The notes under the pieces: generated by a model | Seen by the model: only the letters and a program-made list of their open reading frames with translations | Told to the model about the DNA's origin: nothing | Database searches by the model: none | NCBI RefSeq assembly: GCF_030285365.1 | Contig: NZ_JASVDS010000004.1 | Location: 186,001-250,000, forward strand | Source of the DNA: Roseateles subflavus | GTDB taxonomy: Bacteria; Pseudomonadota; Gammaproteobacteria; Burkholderiales; Burkholderiaceae_C | Length of the DNA: 64,000 bases | Reading direction: 5' to 3' | Program-made: the position numbers and the translations under genes | In this document: positions 26,924 to 35,477 of the stretch, one piece after another | How the letters are laid out: the number at the start of each line of letters is the position of its first letter | Position numbering within the stretch: the first letter of the stretch is position 1

Positions 26924-26959
26924 AAGCCGCCGCAGCCCTCCCGGGCCCGGCGGCTTTTT
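26924..26959 (+). terminator. intrinsic terminator after the lysine-rich protein gene
   Basis: AAGCCGCCG (26924-26932) pairs with CGGCGGCTT (26948-26956), continuing into a TTTTT run. It separates the plus-strand gene from the convergent Lrp gene. Confidence 0.8.
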
Positions 26960-26986
26960 CATGCCTGCCTCCGGCCTGGTGCGGGG

Positions 26987-27448
26987 TCAGCGCTGCAGGG
27001 GCAGCTGGCTCTGCTTGAGCTGGCGCAGCACGAAACTGGACTTGCTGTGCCGGATCCCGGGAATCTTGTAGAGCCGCTCCCGCAGCAGGCGTTCGTAGTC
27101 GCGGGTATCGGCCACGGCGATGCGCACGTAGTAGTCGTAGTCACCCGAGACCAGAAAGGCCTCCAGCACCTCGGGGATCTGCTCCAGGGCCCGGCCGAAC
27201 TCGAACAGCGCCTCGTCGGAGTGGCTGTCCAGCGTGACGTGCACGATCACCGTATCTCCCAGGCCGACGGCGGCCGGGTTGACGCGCACCGCGTAGCCCT
27301 CGATGACCCCGGCGTCCTCCATGCGCTTGATGCGCGTCCAGCAGGGCGACGTGCTCAGGCCTACGGCCTGGCTGATCTCCTGCAGGCTCTTGCGGGCATC
27401 CTTCTGCAGCTCGGCAAGGATGGCGAGGTCGAATTTGTCCAGTTTCAT
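26987..27448 (-). CDS. Lrp/AsnC family transcriptional regulator
   Basis: A 153-residue regulator from the ATG at 27448 (MKLDKFDLAILAELQ). The N-terminal winged helix has LQEISQAVGLSTSPCWTRIKRMEDAGVIEGY, and the C-terminal RAM/ACT-like domain has VLEAFLVSGDYDYYVRIAV and YKIPGIRHSKSSFVL, where amino-acid effectors bind. An in-frame start 7 codons upstream (MHIHFHR) is less likely. It is divergent to the acetolactate-synthase-like gene with 99 bases between them, so it probably controls that gene and itself in response to an amino acid, as Lrp-family members often do. Confidence 0.92.
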   Translation of the reverse strand: MKLDKFDLAILAELQKDARKSLQEISQAVGLSTSPCWTRIKRMEDAGVIEGYAVRVNPAAVGLGDTVIVHVTLDSHSDEALFEFGRALEQIPEVLEAFLVSGDYDYYVRIAVADTRDYERLLRERLYKIPGIRHSKSSFVLRQLKQSQLPLQR

Positions 27449-27508
27449 TCTGTGAAAGTGAATATGCACGGCAAAGTTTGCTGAATATAGCGTCTTGCGG
27501 CGAAAGTT

Positions 27509-27523
27509 CGGGAACTATTCCCG
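27509..27523. promoter_or_regulatory. inverted repeat in the lrp-ilvB divergent region
   Basis: CGGGAA (27509-27514) and TTCCCG (27518-27523) form a perfect dyad with a 3-base spacer, 24 bases before the ilvB start. It is a candidate binding site for the adjacent regulator or for another dimeric regulator. The flanking gap (27449-27500) is AT-rich compared with the rest of the window, as expected for a promoter. Confidence 0.45.
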
Positions 27524-27547
27524 TGCGGGCTCCGGGACACTGCAGGC

Positions 27548-29425
27548 ATGAACGCTCCGCTCGCCACCGCCCGCCTGATGCCCGCCGCTTTGCCCTCGCA
27601 ACCGCAGGCAGACCCTGCACCCGCGCCGGCCTTCAATGGCGCCGCGGCCTTGATCGAGACGCTGCTGAGCCTGGGCGTGGACACCGTCTTCGGCTATCCG
27701 GGGGGCGCCGTCCTGCCGCTCTATGACGCCTTGCATGCCGAGCCGCGCCTGCGTCATGTCCTCGTGCGCCACGAGCAGGCCGCCGTGCACGCCGCCGAGG
27801 GCTATGCGCGCACGACGGGCCGGGTGGGGGTGGTCTTCGTGACCTCCGGCCCGGGCATGAGCAACACCACCACCGGCCTGCTGGACGCTCTGTGCGACTC
27901 CATCCCGGTGCTGTGCATCAGCGGCCAGGTGGCGACCACGGCCATCGGCACGGACGCCTTCCAGGAGTGCGACGCCCTGGGGATCTCGCGCTCCGTGACC
28001 AAGTGGAACCATCAGATCCGCCGGGCGGACGACGTCAGCGCGGCCGTGGTCAAGGCCCATGCCGTGGCCCTGGGCGGACGCCCCGGACCCGTGCTGCTGG
28101 ACCTGCCCAAGGATGTGCAGCTCACGCCGCTGCCGCACTGGCGCGGCCCGGCGGTGCATTCTCCCTGGCGGCCGGCGCAGCGCACGCCATGGCAGCAGAC
28201 ACCCCTGGAGCCGGCAGACATCCATGCCGCGCTGGACCTGCTCGAGGCGGCCCGGCGCCCGGTCTTCTATGGCGGCGGGGGCCTCATCAATGCCGGCCCC
28301 GCGGCCTGCGCACGCTTCGCGGCACTGGTGCGGGCCACTGCTGCGCCCTGCACGCTGACCTTGCTGGGCCTGGGGGCCTTCCCGGCGCAAGACCCGCAGA
28401 GCCTGGGCATGCTGGGCATGCACGGCACGCTCGAGGCCAATCTCGCCATGCACGAGGCGGACCTGGTCGTGTGCGTGGGGGCGCGTTTCGATGACCGCGT
28501 CACCGGCCGTCTGCAGGGGTTCTGTCCGGGCGCGCGCATCGTGCACCTGGATATCGATCCGCGCTCCCTGCACAAGGTGGTGAAGGCCGACGTCGCCCTT
28601 CTGGGCGACTGCGGCGAGAGCCTGCACCGCCTGCTGGAGGGCTGGCAGGCGCGCCGGCCGGGCGATGCCCCCGCGCGCCGCGCGCATCTGGCGCCGTGGT
28701 GGGCGCGCATCGCGGGGTGGCAGGCGCGGCGGTGCCTGGACTTCACCGACCAAGCCGATGCCATCCTTCCGCAGGCGCTCATGCGTGCGCTCCAGTCGCA
28801 GCTGCGCGCCCAGGCGGCGCAGGGCAGGGCGCCGATCGTCGCCACGGACGTCGGCCAGCACCAGATGTGGGCGGCACAGTACCTGGCGCCGGATGCCCCC
28901 GGGCGCTGGCTCAGCTCTGGCGGCGCGGGCACGATGGGCTTCGGCCTGCCGGCTGCCATCGGCGCCCAGATCGCCCATCCCGAGGCGCTGGTCGTGTGCG
29001 TGAGCGGCGATGCCTCGGTGCTCATGAACATCCAGGAGCTCTCGACCGCCGTGCAGCACCGCACGCCCGTCAAGCTCGTGCTCAGCAACAACGGCTACAT
29101 GGGCATGGTGCGGCAGTGGCAGCAGCTCATCCACGGCAACCGGCTGAGCCACAGCTACACCGAGGCGCTGCCGGACTTCGTGGCCCTGGCCCGCGCCTTT
29201 GGCTGGCAGTCGCGCCGGGTGACGGCGCGCGCCGAGCTCGACGAGGCCCTGGCCGAGTGCCTGGCGGCGCCGGGCCCCTATTTCCTCGACGTGGCCGTGG
29301 CGGCGCAGGAGAACTGCTTCCCCATGATCCCGGCCGGCGCCGCACACAACGAGATCTGGCTGGGGGCGGGGCGCCGCTGGGATGATCCGGCCCCGGGGCC
29401 GTCGTCGGCATCGGACGAGGGCTGA
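27548..29425 (+). CDS. ilvB: acetolactate synthase large subunit-like ThDP enzyme
   Basis: A 625-residue thiamine-diphosphate enzyme. An Ala/Pro leader of about 28 residues precedes the PYR domain, where Glu76 of [16 protein letters not shown] activates the cofactor. The central domain has [20 protein letters not shown], and the PP domain has [21 protein letters not shown]...[16 protein letters not shown], the GDG/NN-type magnesium motif. These are the hallmarks of biosynthetic acetohydroxyacid synthase, which joins pyruvate units for valine and leucine synthesis. No small regulatory subunit (ilvN) is adjacent, so it may be a second, unregulated or specialised copy under the divergent Lrp gene. 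Confidence 0.88.
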   Translation: MNAPLATARLMPAALPSQPQADPAPAPAFNGAAALIETLLSLGVDTVFGYPGGAVLPLYDALHAEPRLRHVLVRHEQAAVHAAEGYARTTGRVGVVFVTSGPGMSNTTTGLLDALCDSIPVLCISGQVATTAIGTDAFQECDALGISRSVTKWNHQIRRADDVSAAVVKAHAVALGGRPGPVLLDLPKDVQLTPLPHWRGPAVHSPWRPAQRTPWQQTPLEPADIHAALDLLEAARRPVFYGGGGLINAGPAACARFAALVRATAAPCTLTLLGLGAFPAQDPQSLGMLGMHGTLEANLAMHEADLVVCVGARFDDRVTGRLQGFCPGARIVHLDIDPRSLHKVVKADVALLGDCGESLHRLLEGWQARRPGDAPARRAHLAPWWARIAGWQARRCLDFTDQADAILPQALMRALQSQLRAQAAQGRAPIVATDVGQHQMWAAQYLAPDAPGRWLSSGGAGTMGFGLPAAIGAQIAHPEALVVCVSGDASVLMNIQELSTAVQHRTPVKLVLSNNGYMGMVRQWQQLIHGNRLSHSYTEALPDFVALARAFGWQSRRVTARAELDEALAECLAAPGPYFLDVAVAAQENCFPMIPAGAAHNEIWLGAGRRWDDPAPGPSSASDEG

Positions 29426-29496
29426 GCCGCGCAACCCTGCGTTGCCCAGGGACTCGTCAAGGTCGGGCGGGGACGCTTGACTTACCATTGCGCCCC

Positions 29497-30201
29497 ATGA
29501 CGATCAATGCCGACCCCCAAGAGCTGGCCAAGTTTGGCGAGCTGGCCCATCGCTGGTGGGACCCCGAGAGCGAGTTCAAGCCGCTGCACCAGATCAACCC
29601 GCTGCGCCTCGCCTGGATCGACAGCCTGTGCCCGCTGGCCGGCCTGAAGGTGCTGGACGTGGGCTGCGGCGGTGGCATCCTCACGGATTCCCTGGCGCGC
29701 AAGGGCGCCGAGGCCCTGGGGATCGACCTCGCGACCAAGGCCCTGCGCGTGGCGCAGCTGCATGCCATGGAGGCGGGCACGCCCCGTGTGAGTTACCAGG
29801 AGATCGCCGTCGAGGAGCTGGCTGCGCAGCGCCCGGGCGCCTTCGACGCGGTCACCTGCATGGAGATGCTGGAGCACGTCCCCGATCCGGCCTCCGTGGT
29901 GAATGCCCTGCACACCCTGGTGAAGCCGGGCGGCTGGGTGTTCATGTCCACGCTGAATCGAAATTTCAAGAGCTTCCTGCTGGCCATCGTCGGCGCGGAG
30001 TACGTCCTCAAGATGCTGCCGGCCGGCACGCACGAGTACGCCCGCTTCATCAAGCCGGCCGAGCTGGCCCGCATGGCGCGCGAGGCCGGCCTGGAGCTGC
30101 ACAGCAGCAAGGGCCTGAGCTACAACCCCTTCACCCAGCGCTACAGCCTGGGCAGCGACACCGACGTGAACTACCTGTTCGCGTTGCGCCGTCCGGCGTG
30201 A
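29497..30201 (+). CDS. ubiG: 3-demethylubiquinol/2-polyprenyl-6-hydroxyphenol O-methyltransferase UbiG
   Basis: A 234-residue SAM methyltransferase from ATG 29497 ([31 protein letters not shown]), the characteristic UbiG opening. Motif I is [20 protein letters not shown] and the post-motif [14 protein letters not shown]-terminal residues ([23 protein letters not shown]) form the membrane-interaction loop known for the family. It performs both O-methylations of ubiquinone synthesis at the inner membrane. The following gph start lies 23 bases after its stop, a pairing common in Betaproteobacteria. Confidence 0.97.
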   Translation: MTINADPQELAKFGELAHRWWDPESEFKPLHQINPLRLAWIDSLCPLAGLKVLDVGCGGGILTDSLARKGAEALGIDLATKALRVAQLHAMEAGTPRVSYQEIAVEELAAQRPGAFDAVTCMEMLEHVPDPASVVNALHTLVKPGGWVFMSTLNRNFKSFLLAIVGAEYVLKMLPAGTHEYARFIKPAELARMAREAGLELHSSKGLSYNPFTQRYSLGSDTDVNYLFALRRPA

Positions 30202-30224
30202 GCGGCCGTCCCATGGAAGCGTGC

Positions 30225-30923
30225 ATGAGCCCGGATGCGGGCGCCGCGCTGCAGGCACGCCTGGCCGGGTTGCGGGCCGTGCTGTTCGACCTCGACGGCA
30301 CCCTTATCGACAGCGCCCCGGACCTCGCCGGCGCTGCGAACGAGCTGCGTGCCTCCCGCGGTCTGCCGCCGCTGGACTACGCGCTGCTGCGCCCCATGGT
30401 GGGGGCGGGTGCACGGGGCATGCTGGCCGTCTCCCTGCAGGTCACGCCGGCCCATGCCGAGTTCGAGCCACTGCGTGTCGACTTCCTGGCGCGCTACGAG
30501 GCCCGGATGCTGCAGGAGACGGGCCTCTTCCCGGACGTCCCGCCCTTGCTGGAGGCTCTGGAGCGTGCCGCCATGCCCTGGGGCATCGTCACCAACAAGG
30601 CGGAGCGCTTTGCCTTGCCGGTGACCGCCGGCCTGGGATTGGCGGCGCGTGCGGGCGCCGTCATTGGCGGGGACACCACCCCGCATGCCAAGCCGCATCC
30701 CGCGCCCCTGCTCGAAGCGGCCCGCCGCCTGGGCGTGGCGCCCGGGCAGTGCGCCTATGTCGGTGACGACGAGCGTGACATCGTCGCCGGCCGTGCGGCC
30801 GGCATGCTGACCGTGGCGGCGGCCTGGGGTTACCTGGGGCAGGGCGAGCCTGTCGAGGCCTGGGGTGCCGATTTCATCGTCCAGACCCCCGAGGCCCTCT
30901 TGAAGTCCCTGCAACTGGCATAA
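30225..30923 (+). CDS. gph: phosphoglycolate phosphatase (HAD superfamily)
   Basis: A 232-residue HAD phosphatase. Asp22 and Asp24 in FDLDGTLIDSAPDL are the nucleophile and acid, IVTNKAERFALPV gives motif II, and KPHPAPLLEAARRL with YVGDDERDI gives motifs III and IV. It removes the 2-phosphoglycolate formed by oxygenation or DNA repair. ATG 30225 has GGAAG five bases upstream; the in-frame ATG 30213 would add only four residues and lacks a ribosome-binding site. It follows ubiG closely and its stop lies 15 bases before the tmRNA. Confidence 0.93.
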   Translation: MSPDAGAALQARLAGLRAVLFDLDGTLIDSAPDLAGAANELRASRGLPPLDYALLRPMVGAGARGMLAVSLQVTPAHAEFEPLRVDFLARYEARMLQETGLFPDVPPLLEALERAAMPWGIVTNKAERFALPVTAGLGLAARAGAVIGGDTTPHAKPHPAPLLEAARRLGVAPGQCAYVGDDERDIVAGRAAGMLTVAAAWGYLGQGEPVEAWGADFIVQTPEALLKSLQLA

Positions 30924-30926
30924 TAT
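30900..30926 (+). promoter_or_regulatory. probable ssrA promoter at the end of gph
   Basis: TTGAAG (30900-30905) and TAATAT (30921-30926) are separated by 15 bases, shorter than ideal. The -10 element overlaps the gph stop codon and ends 12 bases before the mature tmRNA 5' end. Confidence 0.45.
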
Positions 30927-30938
30927 GAAGTTCTGAAA

Positions 30939-31298
30939 GGGGCCGACCTGGTTTCGACGTGGGTGCGGATCCGGAGTAGGGCATGCCGAGCACCAGTTCG
31001 CTCGTAAATCCACTGGAAAAAACTACCTGCAAACGACGAAAAGTTTGCCCTCGCTGCTTAATTAGCACGAGGCTCCGCAACAGTTGGCCTATGGGCTGGG
31101 GTGGCAACACCTGCGGAGTCATTCACATAGGCTGGTCGCCGGCCGGGCTGTACGGCAGGCGACGAGATTATTCAGCTGGCGGCGTCCAAAGCGTGCTCCT
31201 GCGCGTTGGCACCGTGAGAATCAAATCAGAGAGCTAAGCATGTAGAACTGCCCGGTGATGGCTTGCGGACGCGGGTTCAATTCCCGCCGGCTCCACCA
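30939..31298 (+). ncRNA. ssrA: transfer-messenger RNA
   Basis: A one-piece tmRNA of 360 bases that rescues stalled ribosomes. The 5' end GGGGCCGACCTGGTTTCGACG and the 3' end GGTTCAATTCCCGCCGGCTC plus CACCA pair to form the tRNA-like acceptor and T-arm. The tag reading frame begins at the resume codon GCA 31029 and runs to TAA 31059-31061, encoding ANDEKFALAA, a betaproteobacterial-style proteolysis tag ending in LAA. The CCA is encoded. A terminator hairpin follows 32 bases later. Confidence 0.97.
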
Positions 31299-31330
31299 AC
31301 ACAGCGTTCAGCGACCTCCGCTGACGCCCA

Positions 31331-31365
31331 AAAGGCCCAAGTCAACCAAGGACTTGGGCCTTTTT
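31331..31365 (+). terminator. intrinsic terminator of ssrA
   Basis: AAAGGCCCAAGTC (from 31331) pairs with GACTTGGGCCTTT (31351-31363) around a 7-base loop, and a T-run continues to 31365. Confidence 0.92.
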
Positions 31366-31754
31366 CTTTGTCCGCATCCGTGCCGCCCCAGACGGCCCCG
31401 ATCGGCACGACCGTGCTGGCGTATGGAAGCTCACGCGCAGGAAGATGGGTGCGCCCATCGGCTCGATAGGCCTTGAGTGCCTCACGACCCTCAGGAGCTG
31501 GTGGCGACAAGGCGCCGCCAGTTCCGGATCCTCACCAACGTGCGGAGCCTCCCTGCTGATCTCCATCGATCACGCCGCCGTCCCCGGGGCCGGTCGCTGC
31601 GTGCCCGACGTCAGGCCCGGACGATCCGTCAGGAGGCGCGGCGGGTGGCCCGAGCCGGAAGGGGCCTTGGCCACTTAAGTTTCACCAAAGCCTGCCCGCC
31701 GGGTGCCCGCTACGCTGGCGAACGCAGGCATGTGCCTGCTCACCAAGCCATCCA
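31366..31754. other. non-coding or unassigned stretch downstream of ssrA
   Basis: About 390 bases with several open frames on both strands, none of which shows a recognisable domain, a good start site or a family motif. No tRNA, hairpin terminator or inverted repeat was identified. The 3' end of ssrA is a frequent integration site, so a decayed insertion is possible, but no integrase remnant or duplicated ssrA 3' end was seen. Confidence 0.4.
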
Positions 31755-32219
31755 ATGGGTATATCGACCAACTCGATTCCTTCCCGTCAAACCCTGGCCG
31801 CCGTCGCCCTGGCGGCCGCAGTGGCAACCCTCTCTGGTTGCTACGTCGTGCCGATCGAGGCACGGCATGGGCATCCGCCGCCAGCGCCTGCCCAGGTGAG
31901 CGTGGCGCCTCCGGCCCCCGTGACCTTCCCGGTCCGGCTCTATCCCACCAATGAGCTGGCCTCCCGCTATGGGGTGGTCATCGCCGCGGTCACGAATGAC
32001 CTGCACGGCAAGGGCGTCTTCACCACCAACATCAACGGCGAGTCCTTCACGGGCGAAGCCACGCGCAACCAGGATTCGCGTCGCACGGGCTTGGCCAATG
32101 GCGCCGGCAACCGTGGCGCCTATCTCTCGTGCACCTACACGATGAACTCTCCGACCCAGGGAACGGGCCAGTGCCGCCTGTCGGACGGTGCCGAGTTCTC
32201 GATGCACATGGGCCACTGA
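31755..32219 (+). CDS. hypothetical lipoprotein
   Basis: A 154-residue exported protein. The signal sequence ends in the lipobox LSGC (residues 26-29), so Cys29 should be lipidated. A Pro/Ala linker follows (HGHPPPAPAQVSVAPPAPV), then a compact domain with FPVRLYPTNELASRYGVVIAAVTNDLHGKGVFTTNI and a terminal CTYTMNSPTQGTGQCRLSDGA that contains two cysteines. The domain has the look of small periplasmic beta-sandwich lipoproteins. Function unknown. No partner is adjacent. Confidence 0.75.
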   Translation: MGISTNSIPSRQTLAAVALAAAVATLSGCYVVPIEARHGHPPPAPAQVSVAPPAPVTFPVRLYPTNELASRYGVVIAAVTNDLHGKGVFTTNINGESFTGEATRNQDSRRTGLANGAGNRGAYLSCTYTMNSPTQGTGQCRLSDGAEFSMHMGH

Positions 32220-32369
32220 CACCCGCCCCACGCCATCACCCGGCAACGGCCTGACACGGGCCGCCGCCGGGTGGACCCGGAGGCGCCTGGATCGGCTGGA
32301 CAAGCCGCCAGGCGCCTCGTTCATGGGGAATCGCCCGCGGCGGGGCGAACGCCGACGCTGGCTCACGCC

Positions 32370-32753
32370 ATGAGCTACCCGGCGCCGAACATGCACCGCA
32401 TGGAGCAAGTTCAATTCTGGCAATGGACCCTGCGCGATCCGGCGACAGGGCGGGTGGCCCGCACGCCACGCAAGATGCGCGCCGAGGAGGCCCGGGCGCT
32501 GGATGCCATGGCACAGCGGGTGGACGGCACGCTGGAATGGCGCCCGGCCGGCGGCACGCCAGCGTCGGATCAGGCCGCCGATCCGCCAGGGATGCGCGAA
32601 CGGCGGCGCAGTGCGACCGGCGTCAGCAGCCCCAGGGCGCCGAGCCCGCCAAGGGCCAGCGCCAGCGAGGCCGGCTCCGGCACCTGCGAGCAGCCCGGCT
32701 CACTGGCGCTGCAGCCCAGCTGCGCCGCGCGGCCCATGAAGACCTGCTCGTAG
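32370..32753 (+). CDS. possible small conserved protein with out-of-place C-terminal extension
   Basis: The frame contains three possible ATG starts (32370, 32391, 32400). The segment MEQVQFWQWTLRDPATGRVARTPRKMRAEEARALDAMAQRVDGTLEWR resembles short Burkholderiales proteins in which a W/R-rich strand is followed by a helix with (E/R)A and a GTLE(W/V)R ending; such proteins are about 55-70 residues long. Here the frame runs on to 32753, overlapping the convergent PEP-CTERM gene by 184 bases with Ser/Pro/Arg-rich sequence that looks antisense. A lost stop or a recent frameshift may explain this. Only the first 60 codons are likely meaningful. Confidence 0.4.
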   Translation: MSYPAPNMHRMEQVQFWQWTLRDPATGRVARTPRKMRAEEARALDAMAQRVDGTLEWRPAGGTPASDQAADPPGMRERRRSATGVSSPRAPSPPRASASEAGSGTCEQPGSLALQPSCAARPMKTCS

Positions 32754-33751
32754 CCGTTGTTGAGGTCCCGGCCGAAGGGGATGCCGCCTCGCAGATCGCC
32801 CGTGCAGTGGCCGGGCGCCGTCGCGGCGTCGCAGCCCAGACGGATGTCGGCGTGGAAGGTGTACTTGGACAGGATGGCGTCATCGAGCACCGTGCTGAAC
32901 AGGCTGTTCATCTGCGCATTCAGCTCGGGGAAGAGGATCGCGTAGGCGGCCTCGTTGGCACCGAGGTTGTGGTCCACCGGCTTGTTGCTGGTGGTGCTGC
33001 AGGAGACCGGGATGCCGAAGTTGTTGCGGCAGATGGCGCCGCCCGACAGCACATAGTCGGTCGCCGTGTTGTCGCCGGCCAGCGGTGCGCCGCCAAGCGA
33101 GCTGTAGGTGCCGACATCGCCCATGAAGGTCCCGCCCCCGCCCTCGGTGAACAGCGCATAGCGGCCGCCGCGGTTGGTGAAGTCGTAGTAGCCGAGGTTG
33201 GCGCCCGTGTCGTCGGTGATCCACACGCGGGCCCAGGCCGCCAGGCTTTCCGTGGCGGTACCCCCGCTCTTGGTCTGGTTGTTGTTGAAGAAGAAGACCA
33301 TCTGGTCGGAGCCCAGGAAGGTCTTGAGCGAGCTCAGCGAGGCGTCCCAGGTGTTGGACAGATTGCCATTGATGGTGCCCTGCGAGCCGCGCGAGTTGCT
33401 GGCGTCAGGCCGGAAGAAGGGGGCACCGCCCGCGCCGTCGGGCGTGCGGTAGGCGTTGTCCATGCCGAGGAAGTTGGTGGTCGTCGGGCCACTCTCCGTG
33501 CCGGTGGCGAGAACGACGAGGTTGTCGATCTGCCCGGGCGAGGAGGGCACGTAGTAGGGGCATCCGGCCTTGGTGCCGCCGCATTGGTCGATGACCGCGA
33601 AGGGCAGCGAGTAGGACTGACCATCCCCGTATTGCACGTACTGCGAACTGCTCAGGTTCAAGGCCGGGCCGGCCAAGGCCTGCTGGCAGAGACCCAGGCA
33701 GGCCAGTACGGTGAAAGACAGCAGGGGAACGATGCGAAGACGACGGCTCAT
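32570..33751 (-). CDS. PEP-CTERM sorting-signal protein
   Basis: A 393-residue exported protein. A signal peptide ([27 protein letters not shown]) is followed by a Gly/Asn/Thr-rich mature part with few charged residues. The C terminus has the sorting signal [20 protein letters not shown] followed by an RRRSR stop-transfer, the PEP-CTERM pattern recognised by exosortase (EpsH/XrtA). Ten or so cysteines in the mature region suggest disulfides. The cargo role is unknown; such proteins are linked to exopolysaccharide and biofilm. The stand-alone gene is consistent with an exosortase-type locus in this genome, part of which lies at 58-64 kb. Confidence 0.9.
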   Translation of the reverse strand: MSRRLRIVPLLSFTVLACLGLCQQALAGPALNLSSSQYVQYGDGQSYSLPFAVIDQCGGTKAGCPYYVPSSPGQIDNLVVLATGTESGPTTTNFLGMDNAYRTPDGAGGAPFFRPDASNSRGSQGTINGNLSNTWDASLSSLKTFLGSDQMVFFFNNNQTKSGGTATESLAAWARVWITDDTGANLGYYDFTNRGGRYALFTEGGGGTFMGDVGTYSSLGGAPLAGDNTATDYVLSGGAICRNNFGIPVSCSTTSNKPVDHNLGANEAAYAILFPELNAQMNSLFSTVLDDAILSKYTFHADIRLGCDAATAPGHCTGDLRGGIPFGRDLNNGYEQVFMGRAAQLGCSASEPGCSQVPEPASLALALGGLGALGLLTPVALRRRSRIPGGSAA

Positions 33752-34048
33752 GGCAACTCCACGAAGTCATCCCGTCCATGAGCGTCCGCGATGGCGGAGG
33801 TCGGCTGGCGGACCCGTCCTGCGATCGCGACGGATCATGCCGACCCATCCTCGTCAGAGCGTAGGGACGCATAAGCCGTGCCCAGGATCAATGGCGAGCC
33901 AGATTCAAGCACTTGGGCGCGCGGCAAGGTCGTGGAGCGAACTTTGTGTCGGCGACTTGTCAAAAATCCCGACAGCCGGTCAGGTGCTCGCGCCTGCGCA
34001 CCCGCGCCGTCGTTCGGCGATCCACTGCGCGGCACTACCATCGTCGCC
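33752..34048. other. divergent intergenic region
   Basis: About 300 bases between the start of the PEP-CTERM gene (minus) and the start of the ABC-ATPase gene (plus), which should hold both promoters. A TTGACA-like hexamer is readable on the minus strand near 33957-33962, but no convincing -10 element was found at the right spacing. Confidence 0.35.
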
Positions 34049-34705
34049 ATGACAGAGCTCGAGAATCCGAACGCCCCTTCCTCCCGTGACGCCGGGCCCC
34101 GCCTGCGGGCGCAAGGCCTGCGCTGGCAGCCGCCGCAGGGCGCCTGGCCGGGGCCGCATCCACTGCAGGACGGGCTGGATCTTGAGATGGGGCCAGGCCT
34201 GCACCTGGTCCTGGGTGGCGAAGGGCGGGGAAAGACGGCGCTGCTGGGTCTGCTCGGCGGCGTGCTGGCGCCGGCGTCCGGGGCCCTCGAACGGCGGCTG
34301 GCCAGCCAGGCCTGGCCGGATCCGCTGGCCGAGGCGCTCGACGGGCAGCTGTCGCGGGCTTGGCTGGCGGCCGAGCAGGCGCGGCACCCCCGCTGGAACG
34401 CCGGGGTGGCAAGCCGCCTGGAGCAGGCCTGGGCGCTGGCGCCGCATCTGGACAAGCAGCTGCACATGCTGTCCGCCGGCAGCCGGCGCAAGCTGGGTCT
34501 GCTGGCGGCGGCGGCCAGTGGGGCGGCCCTGGTGCTGCTGGATCTGCCTTTCGCCGCGCTGGACGGCAGCTCCCGGCGCGTCCTGCTCGAGGTGCTCGAG
34601 GACGCCGCCACGTCCGGCCGCCAGATCTGGGTGATGGCCGACTACGCACCGCCGCCGGGGCTGGAGGCCGCTCTGTTCGCGTCGCGGATCGACCTCGGCG
34701 ATTGA
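34049..34705 (+). CDS. orphan ABC-type ATPase with degenerate active site
   Basis: A 218-residue single nucleotide-binding domain. The Walker A GGEGRGKTALLGLLGG and signature-like LSAGSRRKLGLLAAA are recognisable, but the Walker B region reads LVLLDLPFAALDG, with Leu replacing the catalytic glutamate of LLDEP, and the H-loop reads VMADYAPP without the switch histidine. Hydrolysis should therefore be weak or absent. No permease or binding protein is adjacent. It may have a regulatory or structural role, or be decaying. The start at ATG 34049 is the first after the intergenic region. Confidence 0.75.
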   Translation: MTELENPNAPSSRDAGPRLRAQGLRWQPPQGAWPGPHPLQDGLDLEMGPGLHLVLGGEGRGKTALLGLLGGVLAPASGALERRLASQAWPDPLAEALDGQLSRAWLAAEQARHPRWNAGVASRLEQAWALAPHLDKQLHMLSAGSRRKLGLLAAAASGAALVLLDLPFAALDGSSRRVLLEVLEDAATSGRQIWVMADYAPPPGLEAALFASRIDLGD

Positions 34706-34776
34706 CCGCCCCGGCCCGCCGCGCATGCGCTAGCCTCCGGGCATCCACCGCCAACGGGTTCCACCCCGGACACACC

Positions 34777-35412
34777 ATGAACCAAACCCTGCGCCTGTTG
34801 GGGCGCGCCACCTCGATCAACGTCCGCAAGGTGCTCTGGACCCTGGACGAAGCCGGCCTCGCCTACAGGCACGAAGCCTGGGGCGAGGGCGAGCTCTCCC
34901 TTCGGAGCCCGGAATTCCTGGCGCTCAATCCCCTGGGCATGATTCCCGTGCTGGTCGACGGGGACGCGGTGCTGCGGGAGTCGAACACCCTGTGCCGCTA
35001 TGTGGCGGCTCGCGCGGGGCGCCAGGATCTGCTGCCGACCGAGGCACTGGCGCGGGCGCGGGTGGAGCAATGGATGGACTGGCAGGCCACGGAGCTGAAC
35101 AACGCCTGGCGCTATGCCTTCATGGGCCTGGTCCGCAAGAGCCCGGCGCACCAGGATGCCGTCCTGCTGGCCCAGGGTCTGCAGGGCTGGAACGCCCAGA
35201 TGGACGTGCTCGAGGCGCAGCTGCAGACCACGGGCGCCTATGCCGCGGGCGATGCCTTCACGCTGGCGGACGTCGTGCTGGGGCTCTCGCTCGAGCGGTG
35301 GCGGCAGACGCCGCAAGCCGCCCGGCCCTCGTTCCCGGCCCTGGAGGCCTACCACGCCCGGCTTTGCGAGCGGCCGGCCTTCCGGCGCCACGGGGCCAAC
35401 GGCCAGCCCTGA
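34777..35412 (+). CDS. glutathione S-transferase family protein
   Basis: A 211-residue GST. The thioredoxin-like N-terminal domain has LLGRATSINVRKVLWTLDEAGLAY (Ser13 or Arg17 region as the usual catalytic area), NPLGMIPVLVDGDAVLRESNTLCRYVA with the cis-proline and the ESNT glutathione-binding motif, and an all-helical C-terminal domain with AAGDAFTLADVVLGLSLERWRQ. It conjugates or reduces electrophiles with glutathione in the cytoplasm. It is downstream of the orphan ATPase, 71 bases apart. Confidence 0.93.
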   Translation: MNQTLRLLGRATSINVRKVLWTLDEAGLAYRHEAWGEGELSLRSPEFLALNPLGMIPVLVDGDAVLRESNTLCRYVAARAGRQDLLPTEALARARVEQWMDWQATELNNAWRYAFMGLVRKSPAHQDAVLLAQGLQGWNAQMDVLEAQLQTTGAYAAGDAFTLADVVLGLSLERWRQTPQAARPSFPALEAYHARLCERPAFRRHGANGQP

Positions 35413-35477
35413 GCCCGCTGCCGCGGGGTGTCACGCGCCGGCTTGACGCCGCCGCGGGCCGCCTCGACAGTCGCGGC

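Noticed and set aside
31477-31899. 140-codon Arg-rich plus-strand frame downstream of ssrA
   Set aside because: It overlaps the lipoprotein gene in another frame, has biased composition and no family motif.
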